The position numbers were made by a program, and so were the translations under genes. Positions 9,292-16,902 of a DNA stretch of 48,139 nt are shown here, piece after piece; positions within the stretch are counted from its first letter, which is position 1; every line of letters begins with the position of its first letter. The notes under the pieces are model-generated. The model was not told the DNA's origin. It was given only the letters and a program-made list of their open reading frames with translations, and made no database searches. The DNA comes from an uncultured Lachnospiraceae bacterium (GTDB lineage Bacteria > Bacillota > Clostridia > Lachnospirales > Lachnospiraceae): assembly GCA_947165275.1 (NCBI GenBank), contig CAMUZQ010000012.1, positions 1 to 48,139 on the forward strand, given 5' to 3'.

Positions 9292-10251
9292 ATGGAAAAT
9301 GCAGCAGGAAAGATCAGAGCGATCTGCATCAGCGAGGAAAGAGGGACCGAAAAGAAAGAAGTTTCCTCTTGTGTTCTTGTTGAAGGAGAAGGGATCCGCG
9401 GCGATGCGCATGCTGGGAAATGGCACAGACAGGTGAGCATACTGTCCGGAAGCCGTATCGATGAATTCAACAGAAAAGGAGCCGGTGTCAAAAACGGAGA
9501 TTTCGGTGAGAATATCGTGATCGACGGTATCGACTGCCTGCGGCTTCCTGTAGGAACTGTACTGAGCATAGGGGAAGGAGACAGGATCTCCAAAATCCGT
9601 GTGACCCAGAAGGGGAAGGAATGTCATACCCGTTGCAGGATATACAAAAGGATGGGCGAGTGCATCATGCCGCGTGAGGGTGTCTTTACCGAGGTATTGG
9701 AAGGCGGAGAGATCAGGACGGGAGATGTGATATCCGTGGAATATCCGGATATAAACAGACCCTTCCAGGCAGCGGTGGTCGTGCTCAGCGACAAGGCTTC
9801 CATGGGTGAGCGCAAGGATCTGAGCGGACCTGCAGCCTGCGAGATACTCAGGGAAAACGGATATGAGATCATTGAGACGATAGTCATACCTGATGATACC
9901 AGACGTCTTAAAGCCGAGCTGATCCGGCTCTGTGACGGCCGCGAGGCTGATCTTGTCGTGACAAGCGGCGGAACCGGTTTCTCTCTCCGCGACAGTACAC
10001 CGGAGGTCACAATGGATATTGCTGACAGGAATGCTCCCGGCATAGCAGAATATATCAGGCTCAAGTCGATGGAGATCACAGACCGCGCCATGCTCACAAG
10101 AGGAGTATCCGTGATCCGCGGACAGTCTATCATCGTGAATCTTCCAGGAAGTCCCAGGGCAGTGAAAGAATGTCTCGGATTCATCATGGGCGGTCTTGAG
10201 CACGGGATAAAGGTTTTGCGCGGCGGAGTATACGAGTGCGCCCGTGACTGA
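9292..10251 (+). CDS. MOSC domain - Mog/MoaB molybdopterin adenylyltransferase fusion
   Basis: 319 residues, with a clear AAGGAGGT site upstream of the ATG. Residues about 1-152 form a MOSC domain with the GDAHAG segment and the CHTRCRIY and MPREGVF motifs seen in bacterial stand-alone MOSC proteins. Residues about 158-319 form a Mog/MoaB domain: VVVLSDKAS at its start, the TSGGTGFSLRD loop that binds molybdopterin, and LPGSP near the end. The Mog part activates molybdopterin by adenylation so that MoeA can insert molybdate. The MOSC part may handle the Cys-bound sulfur or the cofactor itself. Fusion puts both in one chain, and neighbours modABC and moeA fit the pathway. Confidence 0.92.
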   Translation: MENAAGKIRAICISEERGTEKKEVSSCVLVEGEGIRGDAHAGKWHRQVSILSGSRIDEFNRKGAGVKNGDFGENIVIDGIDCLRLPVGTVLSIGEGDRISKIRVTQKGKECHTRCRIYKRMGECIMPREGVFTEVLEGGEIRTGDVISVEYPDINRPFQAAVVVLSDKASMGERKDLSGPAACEILRENGYEIIETIVIPDDTRRLKAELIRLCDGREADLVVTSGGTGFSLRDSTPEVTMDIADRNAPGIAEYIRLKSMEITDRAMLTRGVSVIRGQSIIVNLPGSPRAVKECLGFIMGGLEHGIKVLRGGVYECARD

Positions 10252-10274
10252 TAATTCCTGCAAAAGGATGCATT

Positions 10275-11318
10275 ATGGGGATCGAGGCTGATATAAAAAA
10301 AAGATATGACGGTTTCCTTCTTGATGTCTCCTTTAAGTGTGACAGTAAAAGGATCGGGATCCTCGGTGCATCCGGCTGCGGCAAGACGCAGACTCTTAAG
10401 GCGGTCGCAGGCCTTGTACGGCCGGATGAAGGCCGTATAGTCCTTGACGGAAGAGTGCTGTTTGACAAAAAAACAAAGACAGATACAGGACCCGGAAAGA
10501 GGGGCATCGGATATCTTTTCCAGAATTATGCACTCTTTCCGAATATGACAGTGGAGGGTAATATCAGAGCGGCTCTTAAGGGGGCCGCAAGGGGATCAAG
10601 GGAGTACGCCGGGAATACAGCAGAGCGGATAATGGAGGATTTTGGTCTGAAGGATCTGCGCTCTCATTTTCCCCATGAGCTCTCAGGCGGGCAGCAGCAG
10701 AGAACCGCTCTCGCAAGGATGTTTGCCTGTGATCCCGGTCTGCTTCTTCTGGATGAGCCTTTTTCAGCCATGGATACCTTTATGAGGGAGGCTCTGAGGC
10801 TGGAGCTTATACATATCCTCGATCAATATGACAAAAATTTCATCATGGTAAGTCATGACAGGGACGAGATCTATCAGATGTGCGATCATCTTTTGCTGAT
10901 GGAGGAGGGACGGGTCATAGCCCGGGGCCCTGTGAATGAGATATTTGAGCATCCCTCAACAACCTCTGCGGCAAGGCTTACAGGATGCAAGAACATCAGC
11001 CGGATAGAGAGGCTGGACGATCACCGTTTCCGGGCGCTTGACTGGAAGGGGATCATACTTACTACCGACCGGAGGATAGGGGAAGATATCAGGTATGCGG
11101 GTATCAGGGCACATGATCTCATGCCGGGGGAGGGGGAGGTCAATATCATTCCCACCGGACACGTGAGGATCAGCGCCCTTCCCTTTGAGTGGTATGTGAT
11201 CACGGAATGCGGACTGTGGTGGAAGATACCAAAGACTCTGAGTGAATATGATGCTCATGATGCTGTTCCGGGATATATCCGGATAGCTCCGGAGAAGATA
11301 CTTCTCATGGACAGATGA
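10275..11318 (+). CDS. modC: Molybdate ABC transporter ATP-binding protein ModC
   Basis: 347 residues. Walker A is GASGCGKT (31-38), the ABC signature LSGGQ (136-140) and Walker B LLLLDEP with D160/E161. After the ATPase domain (about 1-230) there is a C-terminal regulatory region of about 115 residues beginning ARLTGCKN, which is the position and type of the ModC TOBE (molybdate-binding) region. It powers uptake through ModB with substrate delivered by ModA, both encoded a little downstream. The order C-exporter-A-B differs from the usual modABC. Confidence 0.92.
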   Translation: MGIEADIKKRYDGFLLDVSFKCDSKRIGILGASGCGKTQTLKAVAGLVRPDEGRIVLDGRVLFDKKTKTDTGPGKRGIGYLFQNYALFPNMTVEGNIRAALKGAARGSREYAGNTAERIMEDFGLKDLRSHFPHELSGGQQQRTALARMFACDPGLLLLDEPFSAMDTFMREALRLELIHILDQYDKNFIMVSHDRDEIYQMCDHLLLMEEGRVIARGPVNEIFEHPSTTSAARLTGCKNISRIERLDDHRFRALDWKGIILTTDRRIGEDIRYAGIRAHDLMPGEGEVNIIPTGHVRISALPFEWYVITECGLWWKIPKTLSEYDAHDAVPGYIRIAPEKILLMDR

Positions 11319-11330
11319 TGGAGGGACAAA

Positions 11331-13070
11331 ATGAAATCTGAAGGAACACTTGGCAACTTCTCATTTGCATGGAGGTATATAAGGGAATATAAAAAAAGTC
11401 TGTATTTTGCTGTTTTCATACAGCTGATCAGCGTGATGCTCGGGATCCTTGCACCCATACTCAGCGCGAGGATCATAGTCAGATATATGAGCTCCCAGGT
11501 TATCCGTGTCATGATCCTGGCTGGCATACTTTTATTGGTGCAGATCATAAAAAACCTGCTTCTGGTCAGGAGCAACAAGCAATACAACAAGGTTTACTGC
11601 GATGTCCTTTCATCTTTGGAGAGCGATCTCGTCATAGGAGCGCTGAAGATAAAAAACCAGTGCATGGAGGAGAAGGGAAGCGGACTTTTCATCCAGCGTC
11701 TTACCGGAGATACTGCCCGTATAGCTACCGGATTCGGACGGATAGCCGATATGAGCGTACAGGCGATCAACTATATAGGCATACTGCTGGCGATGCTGAG
11801 TATAAATTTCTGGGTATTCCTTTTGGGAGCGGTGCTTCTGGCCATAGAATCGATGATGGAGATCTACAGGACCCGCAAGCTTTATAAGGATGACAAGGAA
11901 TACAGGGCGGCCAATGAACGCTTTTCCGGTTTTATCGGCGAGATGGTTCGCGGAGCGAGAGATGTGAAACAGCTTAGCTGCGAGGATTCATTCAGCAGGG
12001 AGGCGACGGAGCGTGTCATAAACGCAAATAATAAGCGCTATATCATGCAGAGAAATTCCTGGACCATGAAGCTGGTCAGATGGCAGTTCAGTGAGTTCGG
12101 GACCTTTACTTTTATAACTCTTATGGCACTGTTTCTGGGATGGGGCTGGATATCAGCCACGTCTGCGATAGTTTTGTATAATTATTTCTCGAGTCTTGAT
12201 GTACATGCGATCACTCTGGCCGGAGAGTTTATGGAGTATGTGAAGGATTTCAATCTTTCGGTCGAGCGTGTATGCGCTATCATGTACAGCAAGGAATTCC
12301 CCAAGGAGGAATTCGGAGAAGCAGAGCTTTCTGATCCTGAGGGCGAGATATGCTTTAAGGACGTGGTATTCGGATATAACGAAAAAAAGGTACTGGATGA
12401 TATCAGTTTTACCATCCACCCCGGGGAGATGGTGGCCCTTGTCGGAAGGAGCGGCTGCGGCAAGACCACGATACTGAATCTGCTGAGCCGGCTGTATGAT
12501 CCTCAGGAGGGACAGATCCTGCTTGACGGCAAGGATATCAGCACACTGTCAAAAAAATCCGTCCGCGGCACGATGACGGTAGTCAATCAGATCCCTTATA
12601 TCTTTAATATGTCGGTAGGAGACAATCTCCGCCTTGCCAAACAGGAGGTGACCGATGAGGAGCTGAAGCAGGTATGCAGACTGGCTGCCATCGACGAGGA
12701 TATAGAGAGCATGCCCGATGGCTATGATACGATCATAGGAGAGGGTGGTGTCAATCTCTCCGGCGGACAGAGGCAGCGGCTTGCGATAGCAAGGAGTATG
12801 CTGAAGGATTACCGGATCATCCTTTTTGATGAGGCTACATCCGCTCTTGACAATGTCACCCAGTCCAAGATCCAGAAGGCGATTGATGAGATACGAAAGA
12901 ACAGGACAGTCATCCTCATAGCGCACAGGCTTTCCACTGTGATACATGCGGACAGGATATTATATATGTCCGAAGGAAAGATCCTGGACGAAGGAACTCA
13001 TGAGGAGCTGCTGGAGAAATGCGAACCATACAGAATACTGTATCAGGAGGAGTCAAATGAAAAGAATTAA
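11331..13070 (+). CDS. ABC exporter half-transporter (fused membrane and ATPase domains)
   Basis: 579 residues. The first ~310 residues contain about five or six hydrophobic segments of a type I exporter membrane domain. The ATPase domain has Walker A GRSGCGKT (372-379), signature LSGGQ (476-480) and DEATSALD (from D500). A single gene implies a homodimer, or pairing with a partner elsewhere. Substrate cannot be told: lipid, drug and peptide exporters all share this plan. It lies between modC and modA, and its stop overlaps the modA start by 14 nt, so it is translated as part of the Mo operon. Whether it has any role in Mo biology is unknown. Confidence 0.9.
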   Translation: MKSEGTLGNFSFAWRYIREYKKSLYFAVFIQLISVMLGILAPILSARIIVRYMSSQVIRVMILAGILLLVQIIKNLLLVRSNKQYNKVYCDVLSSLESDLVIGALKIKNQCMEEKGSGLFIQRLTGDTARIATGFGRIADMSVQAINYIGILLAMLSINFWVFLLGAVLLAIESMMEIYRTRKLYKDDKEYRAANERFSGFIGEMVRGARDVKQLSCEDSFSREATERVINANNKRYIMQRNSWTMKLVRWQFSEFGTFTFITLMALFLGWGWISATSAIVLYNYFSSLDVHAITLAGEFMEYVKDFNLSVERVCAIMYSKEFPKEEFGEAELSDPEGEICFKDVVFGYNEKKVLDDISFTIHPGEMVALVGRSGCGKTTILNLLSRLYDPQEGQILLDGKDISTLSKKSVRGTMTVVNQIPYIFNMSVGDNLRLAKQEVTDEELKQVCRLAAIDEDIESMPDGYDTIIGEGGVNLSGGQRQRLAIARSMLKDYRIILFDEATSALDNVTQSKIQKAIDEIRKNRTVILIAHRLSTVIHADRILYMSEGKILDEGTHEELLEKCEPYRILYQEESNEKN

Positions 13071-13866
13071 TGCTGCGCCGGTTTTGCTTATAATCTTATG
13101 CATCCTGACCGGATGTCAGGCAGGATCCGGCACTGCAGGGAATGCCGGGTCTGAAGAGAATGAGGAGGTGAATCTTACGGTATTTGCGGCAGCCTCACTG
13201 ACAGAGACACTTGAGGAGATCGGCGAAAACTACAGCAGGGAGAATCCGGATGTAAAGGTGGTATTTAATTTTGATTCATCCGGAACCCTGAAAACCCAGA
13301 TAGAGGAAGGAGCAGAATGCGATATATTCATCTCCGCAGCGCAGAAGCAGATGGATCAGCTGGAGGACTGCATAGATCCGGCAACACGCAGGGACATCCT
13401 TGAGAATAAGGTGGTCCTGGTCGTTCCCGAGGGGAATCCCAAAAAGATAAACTCATACGAGGATATGGTCAGTCATTTTAACGATAAGGATATATTGCTT
13501 GTAATGGGAAATGAGGATGTACCCGTAGGCCAGTATACACAAAAGATATTTGATCATTTCGGCCTTGATGAAAAGGCACTGGCAGATGACGGTCTCCTGA
13601 CCTATGCAGGCAATGTCAAGGAGGTTACGACCCAGGTCAAGGAGGCAGCTGCAGACTGCGGCATCGTATATTCGACAGACGCATATTCAGCCGGACTTGA
13701 AGCGGTCGACACCGCTACGGAGGAGATGTGCGGACGGGTCACCTACCCGGAAGCGGTCATAAAAAACTCCGCACATCCGGATGAGGCGAAGGCATTTCTT
13801 GATTATCTCTCATCGGATGAGAGCAGGAAGGTATTTGAGAAGGTCGGGTTCACTTGTGTGAAGTAG
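13057..13866 (+). CDS. modA: Molybdate-binding lipoprotein ModA
   Basis: 269 residues from the ATG at 13057, chosen because CAGGAGGAG lies just upstream and the resulting N-terminus is a lipoprotein signal peptide with lipobox LTGC. An earlier in-frame ATG would place the start deep inside the exporter gene. The mature protein begins with the family pattern FAAASLTETLEEI. FDSSGTLKTQI and the CDIFISA and PVGQYTQKIF segments that surround the oxyanion are all present. It captures molybdate (or tungstate) outside the membrane and hands it to ModB. Confidence 0.93.
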   Translation: MKRINAAPVLLIILCILTGCQAGSGTAGNAGSEENEEVNLTVFAAASLTETLEEIGENYSRENPDVKVVFNFDSSGTLKTQIEEGAECDIFISAAQKQMDQLEDCIDPATRRDILENKVVLVVPEGNPKKINSYEDMVSHFNDKDILLVMGNEDVPVGQYTQKIFDHFGLDEKALADDGLLTYAGNVKEVTTQVKEAAADCGIVYSTDAYSAGLEAVDTATEEMCGRVTYPEAVIKNSAHPDEAKAFLDYLSSDESRKVFEKVGFTCVK

Positions 13867-13890
13867 GGGTGGACCCGGGGGACGGGGTTA

Positions 13891-14595
13891 ATGGATCTTT
13901 TTCCGCTTTATAATTCACTCAGGATAGCATTTATAAGCACGCTGATCGTTCTGATCCTGGGCGTTGCTGCAGCATATCTGGTTGTCCACATGCCCCGTTT
14001 CATAAGAGGTATCCTGGACAGCCTTTTCACCCTGCCTCTGGTGCTTCCTCCGACCGTTGTAGGGTATCTTCTTCTGCTTCTTCTCGGAGCGAAAAGGCCT
14101 TTCGGAGGATGGTTTTTGAGAGTTTTCGGACTTCGTCTTACGATGAACTGGTGGTCGGCGGTTTTTGCCACTTCAGTCATAATCTTTCCGCTCATGTACA
14201 GGACAAGCCGGGGCGCCTTCGAAGCCTTTGACAGAACCTATGAACAGGCCGGACAGACACTGGGACTCGGCAGTCTCTATATTTTTTTCAGGATAGTCCT
14301 GCCCTGCTGCAAGGCAGGGATCATAGCGGGGATAGTACTTTCCTTTGCCCGGGCGCTCGGTGAATACGGCGCAACCATGATGATATCGGGATACACACCC
14401 GGAAGGACAGCTACCATATCCACGACGGTATATCAGATGTGGAGGACAGACAATGATGCGCTTGCGCTGAAATGGGTGCTGGTAAATATGGCCATATCCA
14501 CGGTCATACTCCTTGCGATCAATATCGTGGAGGGACGGCAGGATATATTTCATCCGAAATCCCATGCCCATCCTGACCGTCAGGGCAATGAATAA
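13891..14595 (+). CDS. modB: Molybdate ABC transporter permease ModB
   Basis: 234 residues with about five membrane segments. PLVLPPTVVGYLLL and the EAA-type coupling loop RALGEYGATMM, followed by GRTATISTTVYQ, are typical of ModB. It forms the membrane channel of the ModABC importer. The start at 13891 has only a weak G-rich site upstream and lies 24 nt after modA. Confidence 0.94.
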   Translation: MDLFPLYNSLRIAFISTLIVLILGVAAAYLVVHMPRFIRGILDSLFTLPLVLPPTVVGYLLLLLLGAKRPFGGWFLRVFGLRLTMNWWSAVFATSVIIFPLMYRTSRGAFEAFDRTYEQAGQTLGLGSLYIFFRIVLPCCKAGIIAGIVLSFARALGEYGATMMISGYTPGRTATISTTVYQMWRTDNDALALKWVLVNMAISTVILLAINIVEGRQDIFHPKSHAHPDRQGNE

Positions 14596-14605
14596 TAAAT
14601 TCAGA

Positions 14606-14646
14606 TATAAAACAAGGACTTTTTGCGGATTTATCTACGTTTTATA
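14606..14646. promoter_or_regulatory. Inverted repeat between modB and moeA
   Basis: TATAAAAC (14606-14613) and GTTTTATA (14639-14646) form a perfect 8-bp inverted repeat with a 25-nt spacer, just upstream of the moeA ribosome binding site (AGAGGAGAAG). It could be an operator or a weak mRNA hairpin. It does not match the known ModE box spacing. Confidence 0.3.
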
Positions 14647-14659
14647 AGAGGAGAAGATC

Positions 14660-15871
14660 ATGAGTATGGATCACAGGGAGGCAGCAGGGCTGCTGGCAGA
14701 CAGGGTATTACAGACTGAAACGGAAATGATCGGTCTGGAGGAGGCCTTTGGAAGGATTCTGGGAGAGGATATTACGGCACAGGAAAATGTGCCGTCATTT
14801 GACCGCTCTCCCTATGACGGTTATGCATTCAGGGCATTGGATACAAATGAGGCCTCAGAGGAGCATCCGGTGACCCTTGAGGTGATCGAGAATATAAGAG
14901 CAGGGCAGATGCCGGAGCTTGAAGTGACGGAAGGCAGGGCTGTCCGCCTTATGACAGGAGCGCCTGTGCCTTACGGCGCGGATGCCATATGCAAATATGA
15001 GGATACCGAATTTACAGAGGGATCAGTGACGATAAGAAGGAGCTTTCGGTCCGGTGATAATATAGTCACGGCCGGAGAGGATATAAAAAAAGGCACGACG
15101 GTCGCAAAAAAAGGATATCCGGTGGATGCCGGACTTTCCGGAACACTGGCTTCACTGGGACAGCTGTCCGTAAGGGTTTTCAAAATACCTGTTGCCGGGA
15201 TACTCACTACAGGAGATGAGGTCACGGATCCGGAAAAAGTCCCCGGGCCGGGAAAGATCAGAGACTCCAACCGGTATTCCATAGCGGCAGCCCTGAAAAA
15301 CATCGGAATAGATACGGTCTTTCTGGGACATGCGCCTGACACAACAGAGGGCATCGCTGCTCTTATCCGAGAGGGTGAGAAACGCTGTGATGTCATCATC
15401 TCCACAGGCGGCGTTTCCGTAGGAGATTATGACCTTGTTCCGGAAGCGATGGAGGAGTGCGGATATGAGATACTCACCAGAGGGGTTTCGATGAAGCCGG
15501 GTATGGCCTGCGCCTATGGAATAAAAAACGGAAGGCTGATGCTGGGACTCTCGGGAAATCCCGCATCATCTCTGACCAACCTTCAGTGCGTCTGCTATCC
15601 GGCATTGAAAAAGCTGAGGGGATGCGCCATATTTGAGCATCAGATCCTGCGCTTTAAGCTGGAGGGAGATATCCTTAAGGCAGGAGGAAAGGGCACGCGT
15701 TTTGTCAGGGGACGCAGTGTGGCCAGAAACGGAGAGCTGTGTCTTGAGGCTGCACGGTCACAGGGAAATGTGGTCATAAGCAGCGCGGTTTCCTGCGATG
15801 TCTACGGGATCCTCTCCGGGGTTAGCGCTCCTGTTAAAAGCGGCACATACATAGATGGTTTTTTCATCTGA
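14660..15871 (+). CDS. moeA: Molybdopterin molybdotransferase MoeA
   Basis: 403 residues, the usual length. Family motifs are present in order: PSFDRSPYDGYAF near residue 50, RLMTGAPVPYGADA near 95, the molybdopterin-binding STGGVSVGDYD near 250, and LGLSGNPASS near 295. It inserts molybdate into adenylated molybdopterin made by the Mog domain encoded at 9292-10251. A good AGAGGAG site precedes the ATG, and 14 nt separate it from the next gene. Confidence 0.95.
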   Translation: MSMDHREAAGLLADRVLQTETEMIGLEEAFGRILGEDITAQENVPSFDRSPYDGYAFRALDTNEASEEHPVTLEVIENIRAGQMPELEVTEGRAVRLMTGAPVPYGADAICKYEDTEFTEGSVTIRRSFRSGDNIVTAGEDIKKGTTVAKKGYPVDAGLSGTLASLGQLSVRVFKIPVAGILTTGDEVTDPEKVPGPGKIRDSNRYSIAAALKNIGIDTVFLGHAPDTTEGIAALIREGEKRCDVIISTGGVSVGDYDLVPEAMEECGYEILTRGVSMKPGMACAYGIKNGRLMLGLSGNPASSLTNLQCVCYPALKKLRGCAIFEHQILRFKLEGDILKAGGKGTRFVRGRSVARNGELCLEAARSQGNVVISSAVSCDVYGILSGVSAPVKSGTYIDGFFI

Positions 15872-15885
15872 AAGGGAAGAATAAA

Positions 15886-16902
15886 ATGGAAAAAGTAAGG
15901 ACAGAGGATGCGGTGGGACTTACCCTGTGTCATGACATAACCGCCATGTTTCCCGGCTTCAAGGGACCGCTGTTTAAGCGCGGACATGTGATACAGAAGG
16001 AAGATATAGAAAGGCTTCTTGATATAGGCAAGAAAAGCATATATGTGGGAGATATCGGAGAGGGAATGCTCCATGAGGAGGACTGCGCCATAAGACTGGC
16101 CGGCAGTGTACAGGTGCCGGGAGCGCACTACGAGGGGCCGTCCGAGGGCAAGGTGCTGCTTTTCAGCGATATCCGGGGGATGCTCAGGGTGAATAAGGAG
16201 GTTTTGTCCCGGATCAATATGATAGGTGATATCACCATAGCGACCATGCCGGACCACAGCCGTATCGAGGAGGGCGACAGGCTTGCCTCGATGAGGATAG
16301 TTCCCTTATTCACAGAGGAAAAGCAGATAGAGGAGGCTGAGAAGCTGTGCAGCGGGACAAAGCTCATAGAGCTGCTTCCCTACAGGGAAAGGACCGCAGG
16401 CATAGTGATCACGGGATCCGAGATATATAACGGGAGAAGAAAGGATCTTTTTGAACCGGTGGTAAGAAAAAAGCTTTCCTGCTTCCCGGGGCAGATACTT
16501 GATGTGTCGATCTGTGATGACGACATGGAGATGATAATAAATGCGGCGAAGGGCCTCCTGGACAGGGGAGCCGATTTTCTGATATTCACGGGAGGAATGT
16601 CCGTGGACCCTGATGATCTGACACCGGGGGCCGTCAGACGCCTTGGCGCTGATATCATAAGCTACGGAGTTCCCGCACAGCCCGGAAACATGACACTTTG
16701 CGGTTATCTGGGAGATATACCGGTCCTGGGAGTGCCCGGAGCTGCGATCAGTCTGCCGACCACGATCTTTGATGTCCTTCTTCCGCAGATATATACAGGG
16801 CTTAAGCTTACCAAACAGGATCTGGTCAATCTGGGAGAGGGCGGTCTGTGCCGTATGTGCGGGACATGTCATTTCCCGAACTGTTCCTTTGGAAGATACT
16901 GA
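15886..16902 (+). CDS. MoeA-like molybdopterin-binding protein with Cys-rich tail
   Basis: 338 residues. The second half is a molybdopterin-binding (MoCF) domain: VITGSEIYNGRRKD near residue 170, FTGGMSVDPDD near 240 and VLGVPGAA near 280. The first ~165 residues do not look like MoeA domains I and II, so this is a MoeA relative rather than a second MoeA. The last 17 residues contain four cysteines (C322, C325, C328, C333), which could bind a metal or an Fe-S cluster. The family is found in clostridia next to Mo hydroxylase genes; a role in cofactor maturation or delivery is inference. Its TGA overlaps the next ATG by 1 nt (TGATG). Confidence 0.85.
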   Translation: MEKVRTEDAVGLTLCHDITAMFPGFKGPLFKRGHVIQKEDIERLLDIGKKSIYVGDIGEGMLHEEDCAIRLAGSVQVPGAHYEGPSEGKVLLFSDIRGMLRVNKEVLSRINMIGDITIATMPDHSRIEEGDRLASMRIVPLFTEEKQIEEAEKLCSGTKLIELLPYRERTAGIVITGSEIYNGRRKDLFEPVVRKKLSCFPGQILDVSICDDDMEMIINAAKGLLDRGADFLIFTGGMSVDPDDLTPGAVRRLGADIISYGVPAQPGNMTLCGYLGDIPVLGVPGAAISLPTTIFDVLLPQIYTGLKLTKQDLVNLGEGGLCRMCGTCHFPNCSFGRY

